Source: Paracoccaceae bacterium
Lineage (GTDB): Bacteria; Pseudomonadota; Alphaproteobacteria; Rhodobacterales; Rhodobacteraceae
Length of the DNA: 13,904 bases
Assembly (NCBI GenBank): GCA_015485375.1
Contig: WFTU01000252.1
Span: 1-13,904, forward strand
Reading direction: 5' to 3'
Shown: positions 1 through 6,706 of the stretch, piece after piece
Layout: each line of letters opens with the position of its first letter
Numbering within the stretch: position 1 is the first letter of the stretch
Position numbers and translations under genes: made by a program
The notes under the pieces: generated by a model
Told to the model about the DNA's origin: nothing
What the model saw: only the letters and a program-made list of their open reading frames with translations
Database searches by the model: none

Positions 1-653
1 GCGGAGAGGTGGCTGCCATCCAGCGACAGCAGGGCTTGTGCCACTTCGCCCTCCTGAATGAAGCGCGCGCCTTCCAGAGACATGACCTCCAGCACGTCGG
101 CCATTTCGGGGTTTCTCAGGATGTCACCCTCGGCAAGCAAGGCGCCGGACTTTGTGTAAAGCGCCCCGGATTCCGGCGAGGCGCGGTAGATCGGCTCGAC
201 GTAGCCGATGACCTCGGCCTGAAACGCCGTCATGGTGACGCCGTTGCGTGCGACGTTGATGGCAGGCGTGGCCAGCTCCGGCATCGGGATGCGGCCGAAA
301 CGTTTGTGCGCCTCGAACAGGCCGGGGATCAGGCCGGGGGTGGCGATGGTCCCTGCCCCGCAATGGAAAATCTGCTGCGTTTCGCCGAAATCGACCTCGA
401 TCTCGCGCAGGTCGGTGCCGGTGCGTTTGCGTTTCGGGGTCTGCACGAAAGCATCGAGCAAATGTGCCGGACCGTCCGGCGGGGCAATCATCATGAAGCC
501 GCCCGCCAGCGGCGAGGCGAGAACCGGTTCCGTGATACAGGCCATCAGCGCGCCGGCAATGGCGGCGTCCACGGCGGAGCCACCCGCGCGCAGGATCTCG
601 GCGGCGGCTTCGGTGGTCAGGTGGTGGCCGGATGAAACGGCGAATTGGCCCAT
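1..653 (-). CDS. Gamma-glutamyltransferase-family protein, N-terminal part (runs off left edge)
   Basis: About 217 N-terminal residues of a gamma-glutamyltransferase-like Ntn hydrolase. The start ATG is at 653-651, with a GGGGA ribosome site a few bases upstream. Near residues 17-33 it has the family hallmark AEILRAGGSAVDAAIAG, followed by TEPVLASPLAGGFMMI, the counterpart of the usual glycine-rich EP..SGLGGGGF stretch but with fewer glycines, and then GTIATPGLIPGLFEAH. The family transfers or hydrolyses gamma-glutamyl groups (glutathione and related compounds) after autocleavage before a Thr. That Thr lies in the C-terminal half and cannot be checked here. No signal peptide precedes the first conserved helix, so a cytoplasmic location is inferred, unlike classical periplasmic Ggt. 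The divergent glycine loop leaves open a related amidohydrolase with another substrate. It lies downstream of pckA on the same strand, behind a terminator-like hairpin. Confidence 0.85.
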   Translation of the reverse strand, partial: MGQFAVSSGHHLTTEAAAEILRAGGSAVDAAIAGALMACITEPVLASPLAGGFMMIAPPDGPAHLLDAFVQTPKRKRTGTDLREIEVDFGETQQIFHCGAGTIATPGLIPGLFEAHKRFGRIPMPELATPAINVARNGVTMTAFQAEVIGYVEPIYRASPESGALYTKSGALLAEGDILRNPEMADVLEVMSLEGARFIQEGEVAQALLSLDGSHLS

Positions 654-661
654 GTGGTTCC

Positions 662-697
662 CCAAAGAAAAGACGCCGCCCTTTTCGGGGCGGCGCC
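662..697 (-). terminator. Intrinsic terminator after pckA
   Basis: On the minus strand, 25 bases after the pckA stop, CGCCGCCC (681-674 is one arm, 695-688 the other) pairs perfectly over 8 bp around a 6-base CGAAAA loop. A G-U and a G-C pair extend the stem, and a T-rich tail (TCTTTTCTTT) follows. This fits a Rho-independent terminator for pckA. The plus strand also has a T run after the stem (701-705), but no plus-strand gene ends here. The hairpin sits directly before the ribosome site of the downstream gamma-glutamyltransferase-like gene, so it could also act as an attenuator or mRNA 3'-end stabiliser. Confidence 0.8.
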
Positions 698-721
698 GTG
701 TTTTTGTCAAGCGTTTTGCGC

Positions 722-2329
722 CTACTGTGCCTTGATGGCTGCCGCCAGAACCTCGTCGTCAACGAAAGGTTCATACTGTTTGAAGTTGTCGGCAAACATA
801 TTGGCCAGTTTCGCGGCCTGCACGTCATAAGCCTCGCCGTCATCCCATGTCTGGCGCGGGTCGAGCAGAACCTTGGCGATGCCCTTGACCGAGACCGGAA
901 CCTCGAAACCGAAGTTGGGATCGATGCGGAACTCGCGTTCGGCCATGGAACCGTCGAGCGCGGCCGTCAGCAGCGCGCGGGTGGCGCGGATCGGCATGCG
1001 CGAGCCGCCCATGCCTTTCGGCCCGCCGGTCCAGCCGGTGTTGACCAGCCAGCAATGGGCGCCGGTTTCGGCGATTTTCTTGCGCAGCAGGTCACCGTAG
1101 ACTTCCGGACGACGCGGCATGAAGGGCGCGCCGAAACAGGTAGAGAAGGTCGGGATCGGCTCGGTCACGCCTTTCTCGGTGCCAGGCACCTTGGCGGTGA
1201 AGCCGGACATGAAGTGATACATGGCCTGCGCCGGTGTCAGGCGCGCGATCGGCGGCAGAACCCCGAAAGCGTCGCAGGTCAGCATGATGACGTTTTTCGG
1301 CACACCGCCGCGCGAGGTTTCCGACGCGTTGGAGATATACTCCAGCGGATAGGCGCAGCGCATGTTCGGCGTCAGGCTGTCATCGGCAAAGTCCAGTTCG
1401 CGGGTATAGGGATCGTAAACCATGTTCTCGATCACCGTCGCGAATTTCTTCGTCGTGGCGTAGATTTCCGGCTCGGCTTCCTCGGAGAGGTTGATGGTCT
1501 TGGCGTAGCAGCCCCCCTCGAAGTTGAAGATGCCCTCGTCGGACCAGCCGTGCTCGTCATCGCCGATCAGGATACGCTCGGGATCGGCGGACAGCGTGGT
1601 TTTGCCGGTGCCCGACAAGCCGAAGAAGATCGCGGAATCATCCGGATCGTCCTGCGCGTGGTTGGCGGAGCAGTGCATCGCCATGACGCCCTTGCCCGGC
1701 AGGATGTAGTTGAGGACGGAGAAAACGCCCTTCTTGATTTCACCGGCATAGGAGGTGTCGCCGATCAGGATCAGTTTTTTCTCGAAGGAAATCGCGATCA
1801 CGGTTTCGGAGCGGCACCCGTGGCGCTCGGGGTCGGCCTTGAAGGTCGGGCAGTTGATGATGGTGAAATCGGACTCGAACGTCTCGATTTCGTCCAGCTC
1901 GGGACGGCGCAGCATGTGATGGATGAACAGCGAGTGCCATGCCAGCTCGGTGATGACGCGCACATTCAGGCGATGGGCCGGATCGGCGCCGCCGAACAGG
2001 TCGTTGACGAAATACTCGCCGCCCTTCATGTGTTCGAGCATATCCGCATGCAGGCGGTCGAAAGCGTCGGCCGCCATCGGTTTGTTGTTTTCCCACCAGA
2101 TGGAATCTTCGACCGAAGGCTCGCGAACAACGAATTTGTCGTTGGGCGAGCGGCCGGTGTGCTTGCCGGTGGACACGAGGAACGTTCCGCCGTTACCGAT
2201 TTCGCCTTCGCCGCGTGCAACGGCTTCTTGTATCAGGGCTGCGAGCTGCAGATTGTAATGGGCTGTTTTAACGCCTGAAATACCTGTCTTTTCCAGCGTT
2301 TGTGCCGGATTGACCTTGCCGGTTTCCAT
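722..2329 (-). CDS. pckA: Phosphoenolpyruvate carboxykinase (ATP)
   Basis: A complete 535-residue ATP-dependent PEP carboxykinase, of normal family length. It converts oxaloacetate plus ATP to phosphoenolpyruvate plus CO2, the entry step of gluconeogenesis, in the cytoplasm. Visible motifs: STGKHTGRSPNDKF (about 53-66, substrate-binding Arg60), SYAGEIKKGVF (193-203, metal and substrate Lys), the P-loop GLSGTGKTTL (237-246), the kinase-2 motif DDEHGW (257-262) and RGGVPKNVIMLTCDAFG (340-356). The start is METGKVNPAQ at 2329, which matches the usual N-terminus; AAGGA lies 10 bases upstream. The reading frame extends 19 codons further up to 2386, but that part is unconserved-looking and contains the leader hairpin. 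pckA is divergent from chvI, an arrangement common in alphaproteobacteria. Confidence 0.98.
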   Translation of the reverse strand: METGKVNPAQTLEKTGISGVKTAHYNLQLAALIQEAVARGEGEIGNGGTFLVSTGKHTGRSPNDKFVVREPSVEDSIWWENNKPMAADAFDRLHADMLEHMKGGEYFVNDLFGGADPAHRLNVRVITELAWHSLFIHHMLRRPELDEIETFESDFTIINCPTFKADPERHGCRSETVIAISFEKKLILIGDTSYAGEIKKGVFSVLNYILPGKGVMAMHCSANHAQDDPDDSAIFFGLSGTGKTTLSADPERILIGDDEHGWSDEGIFNFEGGCYAKTINLSEEAEPEIYATTKKFATVIENMVYDPYTRELDFADDSLTPNMRCAYPLEYISNASETSRGGVPKNVIMLTCDAFGVLPPIARLTPAQAMYHFMSGFTAKVPGTEKGVTEPIPTFSTCFGAPFMPRRPEVYGDLLRKKIAETGAHCWLVNTGWTGGPKGMGGSRMPIRATRALLTAALDGSMAEREFRIDPNFGFEVPVSVKGIAKVLLDPRQTWDDGEAYDVQAAKLANMFADNFKQYEPFVDDEVLAAAIKAQ

Positions 2330-2351
2330 GATTGCGTGATCCTTAAACCAC

Positions 2352-2384
2352 GAGGGGCAGGTGCAGTGCCATGACTGACCCCTC
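2352..2384 (-). promoter_or_regulatory. Hairpin in the pckA 5' leader
   Basis: In the minus-strand transcript GAGGGG-T-CAG (2384-2375) can pair with CTGCCCCTC (2360-2352): nine base pairs with one bulged base and a 14-base loop. It ends 7 bases before the AAGGA ribosome site of pckA (2344-2340). No T run follows, so it is not a classical terminator. It may tune ribosome access or mRNA decay. Confidence 0.4.
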
Positions 2385-2469
2385 AAACATAAAGATGTTG
2401 CCGCAAATTCGGGAGGGCCAATCCCGACAAAAGCGCCAGCACCTGAATGCTGATTCTTCCGTGCAGCAT
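2383..2469 (-). CDS. Candidate 28-residue leader peptide upstream of pckA
   Basis: A small open frame with ATG at 2469-2467 and TGA at 2385-2383. GGGAGG lies 8 bases before the ATG, a stronger ribosome site than that of pckA itself. The peptide starts MLHGRISIQVLALLSGLALP and ends NLRQHLYV; its middle is hydrophobic and leucine-rich. The stop codon abuts the hairpin that precedes pckA. The SD segment GGGAGGGCC (2483-2475) is perfectly complementary to GGCCCTCCC inside the frame (2419-2411). No homologue is recognised. It could be a regulatory leader, or a chance frame next to a purine-rich stretch. Expression depends on a transcript that starts upstream of 2483, which is not shown. Confidence 0.3.
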   Translation of the reverse strand: MLHGRISIQVLALLSGLALPNLRQHLYV

Positions 2470-2581
2470 AGTAAGGCCCTCCCTATAACATGTCATTTTT
2501 GTGAATCCACCCGCCAATACGGAAACTTTTGTCGCACTGCACAATTTTGTTGTTATTTGCACGCGTCGGGTGAAACGATTG

Positions 2582-2610
2582 TTGCAACGAATGCCCTATT
2601 CCGCAATGAT
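2582..2610 (+). promoter_or_regulatory. Candidate promoter for the chvI operon
   Basis: TTGCAA (2582-2587) and AATGAT (2605-2610) are separated by 17 bases, each matching 4 of 6 consensus positions. This places a transcription start near 2617, just before the AGGGGG ribosome site. The -35 part lies inside the palindrome GTTGCAAC, a possible regulator site. It is a weak match judged by eye. Confidence 0.3.
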
Positions 2611-2641
2611 AGGTCGTAGCGGATGCGCGCAGGGGGCGAAG

Positions 2642-3346
2642 ATGGCTAGAATCATACTGGTAGATGACGATCGCAATATTTTGACATCGGTTTCAATGGC
2701 ACTCGAGTCCGAAGGATTCGAGGTGGAAACCCATACGGACGGCGTCTCGGCCTTGTCGGCCTTGCTGAATGACGAGCCGGATCTGGGCGTGTTCGACATC
2801 AAGATGCCGCGCATGGACGGGATGGAGCTGTTGCGCCGCTTGCGCCAGACATCGGAAATGCCGGTGATTTTCCTGACCTCCAAGGACGATGAAATCGACG
2901 AGGTTCTGGGACTGCGCATGGGGGCGGACGACTATATGCGCAAGCCGTTCTCGCAACGTCTGCTCATCGAACGGATCAAGGCGATCCTGCGGCGCAAGGA
3001 TGCGAACGGCGGGCAAGGCGACGGCGGCGGGGATCCCGCGCAGGCTGCCTTTACCACCGGAAGCCTGACCATGGATCCGATGCGCCACAAGGTGACCTGG
3101 AAAGGCGAGGATGTTTCCCTGACCGTGACCGAGTTCCTTATCCTGCAGGCGCTGGCCGCGCGCCCCGATGTGGTCAAGAGCCGCGACCAGCTGATGGATG
3201 TGGCCTATGACGATCAGGTCTATGTGGATGACCGCACTATCGACAGCCATATCAAGCGCCTGCGCAAGAAATTCCGTGCGCATGACAAGGAATTCTCCTC
3301 CATCGAGACACTTTACGGGGTCGGCTACCGGTTCATCGAGGCCTGA
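2642..3346 (+). CDS. chvI: Two-component response regulator ChvI (OmpR/PhoB type)
   Basis: 234 residues. An N-terminal receiver domain (about 1-120) begins MARIILVDDDRNI, has the phospho-acceptor Asp in FDIKMPRMDGMELL, the Thr/Ser switch in FLTSKDDE, and Lys in DDYMRKPFS. The C-terminal winged helix (about 135-234) has VSLTVTEFLILQALA and ends with YGVGYRFIEA. It is the DNA-binding partner of ChvG; in rhizobia and Brucella (BvrR) this pair controls envelope, acid and host-adaptation genes. The start at 2642 is chosen because AGGGGG precedes it and the receiver fold begins there; the frame is open back to 2501, but the extra 47 residues do not look like protein. The stop overlaps the chvG start (TGATG), implying coupled translation. 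Confidence 0.95.
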   Translation: MARIILVDDDRNILTSVSMALESEGFEVETHTDGVSALSALLNDEPDLGVFDIKMPRMDGMELLRRLRQTSEMPVIFLTSKDDEIDEVLGLRMGADDYMRKPFSQRLLIERIKAILRRKDANGGQGDGGGDPAQAAFTTGSLTMDPMRHKVTWKGEDVSLTVTEFLILQALAARPDVVKSRDQLMDVAYDDQVYVDDRTIDSHIKRLRKKFRAHDKEFSSIETLYGVGYRFIEA

Positions 3347-4992
3347 TGGCGGAGACGCGGGAAAAACCCGAACTGGCCGCACCCGCGCTGCAGAATACGC
3401 GGTGGCGTTTCGGCGGGGCCATGTCCGGCACCCGCTCGCCCCTGACCCGCAAGATTATCACCTTCAACCTCGTGGCCCTCAGCCTGCTGGTTACCGGCAT
3501 CCTGTTCCTGAACCAGACACGCGAGGGCGTCATCGATCTGCGCAAGCGGATGCTGGTGGCTGATGCGCAGGTGCTGTCGATCACGCTGGCGCAACAGCTT
3601 GAACTGACCGGCTCGAACAATATCATGGACCCGCAGATGTTTGTTCTTCTGGAACAGCTCAGCAAACCCATCAATTCCCGCGCACAGATTTTTTCCGAGG
3701 ACGGGGCCTTGTTGACCAATGTGGATGGTCGGCCCGAAGCCTTCAGGCCGGTGGAAGTCACTGTTCCGGGTCGGACAAACTCCCTTGACGACATCCTGTC
3801 GGATGTGGGCAACCGTCTCGCCGCTGTGTTCGGGCGGAGCGCCTCGACCGAGGAGACAGCTGAGCAACAGGTCGGCAATGTCGATGTCGCACTGCAGGCC
3901 ATCCGGAACGGGCGCCCCAATCTGGTGGTATCGCTCAACAGTGCCGAGCAGACGATTATCACCGTCGGTGTTCCCATTGTGTTGCAAGGCGAAAATATCG
4001 GAGCGGTGGTTCTGTCCACGCTCGGTGGCGAGATCGACAGCTATCTGAGTGGCGAGCGCAAACAGATTTTGCAGGTGTTCTTTCTGGCGATTGTATCCTC
4101 GATATTGCTGTCCGTAGCACTGGCGAACACCATTGGCCGGCCGTTGCGCGATCTGGCCGAGGCGGCGCGGCGCGGCAGTATCCAGAAATCCGGACGTATC
4201 AATCCGGACCGCGTCAAAATTCCCGACATGAGCGCGCGCCCCGACGAGATCGGAGAGTTGTCGCGCCAGTTGCGCAATATGACCGAGGCGCTCTATGACC
4301 GGATCGAGGCGAATGAATCTTTTGCCGCAGATGTCGCGCATGAAATCAAGAATCCGCTGACCTCGCTGGGGTCAGCCGTGGAAAGCATGGAATATGCCAG
4401 AACCGACGCCGACCGGAAAAAGCTGTTGGATGTAATCCGCGACGACGTGCGGCGGATGGACCGGCTGGTGACCGATATTTCCAACGCCTCGCGGCTGGAT
4501 GCGGAGCTGGCGAAAGACGAGATGGAAGTTATCGACCTCGGGCAACTGCTGAAAAACATCTGTGACTATCAGGCCGAGCTCGCGCAGAAACAGGGTGTGC
4601 GGGTGATTGCGCGTCTTCCTGACAAACCGTTCGAGATTCGCGGGCTGGAAAACCGGCTGGCGCAGGTGTTTGTCAATCTGGTGACAAATGCCGTGTCTTT
4701 CGTGCCCGAAGGCGGGCAAGTCACGGTGACGCTGACCCTTGATGGCGAGCAGGCGCAGATTCTGGTTGAGGACACCGGTCCGGGTATTCCCGAAGAAAAC
4801 CTCAAGGATATTTTCAAACGGTTCTATTCCAGCCGCCCGAAACAGGAGTTCGGGAACAACTCCGGCCTCGGTCTGGCGATCTCTCGCCAGATTGTCGATG
4901 CGCATGGCGGCAAGGTCTGGGCCGAGAATATCTATGGCCCCGACGGTGAAACCCGCATCGGGGCGCGCTTCACCGTGACGCTGCCGGTATGA
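3346..4992 (+). CDS. chvG: Sensor histidine kinase ChvG
   Basis: 548 residues, inner membrane. Order: a cytoplasmic N-terminus of about 35 residues, TM1 (about 38-56), a periplasmic sensor region of roughly 180 residues, TM2 (about 241-262), HAMP (about 263-318), the dimerisation H-box FAADVAHEIKNPLTSLGSA with phospho-acceptor His332, then the ATPase domain with N box (NLVTNA, Asn448), DTGPGIP (476-482), F box (FKRFY) and G2 box GLGLAIS (507-513). All catalytic motifs are intact. It should phosphorylate ChvI. In Agrobacterium and Sinorhizobium (ExoS) the periplasmic domain is held off by ExoR; no exoR is in this window. It starts inside the chvI stop and its own stop overlaps the hprK start (ATGA). 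Confidence 0.95.
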   Translation: MAETREKPELAAPALQNTRWRFGGAMSGTRSPLTRKIITFNLVALSLLVTGILFLNQTREGVIDLRKRMLVADAQVLSITLAQQLELTGSNNIMDPQMFVLLEQLSKPINSRAQIFSEDGALLTNVDGRPEAFRPVEVTVPGRTNSLDDILSDVGNRLAAVFGRSASTEETAEQQVGNVDVALQAIRNGRPNLVVSLNSAEQTIITVGVPIVLQGENIGAVVLSTLGGEIDSYLSGERKQILQVFFLAIVSSILLSVALANTIGRPLRDLAEAARRGSIQKSGRINPDRVKIPDMSARPDEIGELSRQLRNMTEALYDRIEANESFAADVAHEIKNPLTSLGSAVESMEYARTDADRKKLLDVIRDDVRRMDRLVTDISNASRLDAELAKDEMEVIDLGQLLKNICDYQAELAQKQGVRVIARLPDKPFEIRGLENRLAQVFVNLVTNAVSFVPEGGQVTVTLTLDGEQAQILVEDTGPGIPEENLKDIFKRFYSSRPKQEFGNNSGLGLAISRQIVDAHGGKVWAENIYGPDGETRIGARFTVTLPV

Positions 4993-5414
4993 CATCCCGT
5001 AACGGAACAATCCATGCGAGTTGCGTCGCGATGGACGGGCGGGCGGTTCTGGTTACGGGAGGATCGGGGAGCGGTAAATCGGCGCTGGCGCTGGCGCTGA
5101 TCGCGCGCGGAGGCGTGTTGGTGGCTGACGACAGGGTGGTTTTGACCGCGCAAGACGAAAGCCTGATAGCCACCGCACCCGCAGCCATTTCCGGGTTCAT
5201 CGAGGCGCGGGGAATCGGGTTGCTGCGTGCGCCTGTGGTCGAGAGTGCCGAAGTGGTTTGCCTCGTCGATCTCGACCAGCCGGAGCCGGAGCGCCTGCCG
5301 CCACACCGCACGATCACGCTATCGGGTATTGAGGTTGATCTGGTTTTTGGCAAAGATACCTCTGCCCTGGCAGATGCTCTGCCCCTTTTGATACGAAACG
5401 GCCGCCATGCCTGA
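4989..5414 (+). CDS. hprK: HPr kinase/phosphorylase, short alphaproteobacterial form
   Basis: 141 residues, less than half the length of Firmicutes HprK (about 310). It corresponds to the C-terminal catalytic domain only. Visible: IHASCVAMDGRAVL at the start, the P-loop GGSGSGKS (24-31), the metal-site acidic pair VADDR (46-49), and the family signature ISGFIEARGIGLL (67-79). The expected reaction is ATP-dependent phosphorylation of HPr on its regulatory Ser, with reversal by phosphate. The substrate HPr is encoded four genes on, with the matching Ser. The short form is usual in alphaproteobacteria, so this is not read as a truncation. The start overlaps the chvG stop by ATGA, and the end overlaps rapZ by 8 bases. 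Confidence 0.93.
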   Translation: MTSRNGTIHASCVAMDGRAVLVTGGSGSGKSALALALIARGGVLVADDRVVLTAQDESLIATAPAAISGFIEARGIGLLRAPVVESAEVVCLVDLDQPEPERLPPHRTITLSGIEVDLVFGKDTSALADALPLLIRNGRHA

Positions 5415-6303
5415 TATACCCGACAACCGCCTGTTGCTGATCACCGGCCCTGCCGGAGCCGGTCGCACGACCGCGATCCATATTCTGGAGGACATGGGTT
5501 ATGAAGCCATCGACAACCTGCCGCTGGGCCTGCTGCCCCGCCTGCTGAGCGGCGGGCCGCTGACCCGCCCGCTGGCCATCGGGATCGACACGCGCACACG
5601 CGGGTTTGCGGCAAGGGCCTTGCTGAAACTGCTGGATAACCCCGCTGGACAGAAACCGGAACTGGTCTTCATGGACTGCTCCGAAGAAACGCTGCTGCGC
5701 CGGTTCAGTGAAACCCGCCGTCGCCATCCCGTCGCCCCGGACGAAACCCCGATAGTCGGCATCCGGCGGGAAAAGGATATTCTTGCCGGTTTGCCGGAGG
5801 TGGCCGATTACCTGATCGATACCTCGGACCTGTCGCCGCACGACCTGAAGGCGGAAATGCAGCAGCTGTTCCACACCGGCAAGGCGGAAAGCCTCGCACT
5901 GTCGGTGCAGTCTTTTTCCTACAAACGCGGCACGCCACGCGGGGTCGATATGATTATCGACTGCCGGTTCCTGCGCAATCCGCATTGGGAACCGGAATTG
6001 CGCGCCGCAGACGGAACCGATCCCGGGGTGGCGGAATACATCAGGGCCGATCCGCTGTTCGAACCATTCTTCGACCAACTGTGCGGCATGTGTCGCCTGT
6101 TGTTGCCGGCCTATCGGAAAGAGGGTAAATCGTATTTTTCTGTCGGTCTGGGCTGTTCGGGGGGTAAACATCGTTCTGTTTTTGTGACAGAACATCTTGC
6201 GAATCTGCTTGAAGCCGAGGGCTGGCAGGTGTCTATACGCCACCGTGAACTGGAACGCCGCGCATCGGATGGCGCCAAGTCGGAAGGAAACGAAACCGGA
6301 TGA
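5407..6303 (+). CDS. rapZ: RapZ-family nucleotide-binding protein (YvcJ/RapZ)
   Basis: 298 residues, normal for the family. The N-terminal P-loop domain has LLLITGPAGAGRTTAIHILE (the loop at 14-22), followed by EDMGYEAIDNLPLGLLP. The C-terminal domain has the family signature LGCSGGKHRSVFVTEHLA (about 248-265) and SIRHRELERR. In E. coli RapZ binds small RNAs and directs RNase E to GlmZ, linking it to cell-wall sugar supply; a target in this organism is unknown. The P-loop Lys is replaced by Arg (GAGRTT), which I believe is common in alphaproteobacterial members but might change nucleotide use. Overlaps with hprK (8 bases) and manX (ATGA) place it firmly in the PTS operon. Confidence 0.94.
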   Translation: MPDIPDNRLLLITGPAGAGRTTAIHILEDMGYEAIDNLPLGLLPRLLSGGPLTRPLAIGIDTRTRGFAARALLKLLDNPAGQKPELVFMDCSEETLLRRFSETRRRHPVAPDETPIVGIRREKDILAGLPEVADYLIDTSDLSPHDLKAEMQQLFHTGKAESLALSVQSFSYKRGTPRGVDMIIDCRFLRNPHWEPELRAADGTDPGVAEYIRADPLFEPFFDQLCGMCRLLLPAYRKEGKSYFSVGLGCSGGKHRSVFVTEHLANLLEAEGWQVSIRHRELERRASDGAKSEGNETG

Positions 6304-6698
6304 TCGGCATTGTGATCGTAGCACATGGCGGGCTGGCCCGCGAGTACGTCGCGGCGATGGAGCATGTGGTCGGAAAACAGACCGGAATCACCTATGTCGC
6401 CATCGGTGCAGACAGCGACCGCGCGGAAAAACAGCAGGAAATCAATAAAGCCGTTGAAAGTGTCGACACCGGAGACGGTGTCGTTGTGGTCACCGACATG
6501 TTTGGTGGTACGCCTTCGAATCTGGCGGTAAACGCTTGTAACTGCAAAGGACGCGCCGTGATATACGGAGCAAACCTCCCGTTGTTGGTCAAACTGGCGA
6601 AGGCGCGCGACGACGGGCTGGAAAACGCAGTGAAAGTCGCGCTGGAGGCTGGTCACAAATACCTCAACTGCACCGATAAATCCGTAGCGAGCGCTTAG
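6300..6698 (+). CDS. manX: PTS EIIA component, mannose family (regulatory PTS)
   Basis: 132 residues, a stand-alone EIIA domain. MIGIVIVAHGGLA places the phosphorylated His at residue 9. VVVVTDMFGGTPSNLA (about 61-76) is the second family signature. It should accept phosphate from HPr-His12. No EIIB, EIIC or EIID gene is present, so this is a signalling rather than a sugar-uptake chain, as known for alphaproteobacterial regulatory PTS. The start overlaps the rapZ stop (ATGA). HPr follows after 8 bases. The symbol manX follows usage in rhizobia and Rhodobacterales; other names (ptsM-like EIIA, EIIA-Man) are used for the same gene. Confidence 0.93.
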   Translation: MIGIVIVAHGGLAREYVAAMEHVVGKQTGITYVAIGADSDRAEKQQEINKAVESVDTGDGVVVVTDMFGGTPSNLAVNACNCKGRAVIYGANLPLLVKLAKARDDGLENAVKVALEAGHKYLNCTDKSVASA

Positions 6699-6706
6699 GG
6701 GCCGAT

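Larger units (their letters stand above)
2330..2641. promoter_or_regulatory. pckA / chvI divergent regulatory region
   Basis: 312 bp without a long gene, more AT-rich than its flanks on the chvI side. It must contain both promoters. Seen directly: a hairpin at 2352-2384; GGGAGGGCC (2411-2419) and its perfect reverse complement GGCCCTCCC (2475-2483); CAGCA/TGCTG arms (2437-2441 / 2448-2452); three TTTTGT copies (2497, 2527, 2545); the palindrome GTTGCAAC (2581-2588). No convincing consensus promoter for pckA was found. In rhizobia pckA is under carbon-source control, and ChvI controls neighbouring genes, so operators for such regulators are expected here, but none can be named from sequence alone. 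Confidence 0.8.

Noticed and set aside
632..2278. 548-codon plus-strand open frame opposite pckA
   Set aside because: It is the mirror of pckA, whose motifs are unmistakable. The translated sequence is rich in Arg, Gly and His with no domain, as expected from GC-rich antisense frames.
2371..2619. 82-codon plus-strand frame in the pckA/chvI gap
   Set aside because: No ribosome site before its ATG, no recognisable domain, and it runs through the likely chvI promoter.
2501..2641. N-terminal extension of ChvI
   Set aside because: The frame is open, but the receiver domain begins at the ATG at 2642, which has a good ribosome site.
3325..4341. 338-codon minus-strand frame opposite chvG
   Set aside because: Overlaps the membrane and sensor part of a complete histidine kinase; no ribosome site or domain.
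5314..6324. 336-codon minus-strand frame opposite rapZ
   Set aside because: rapZ has both family signatures; the reverse frame has none.
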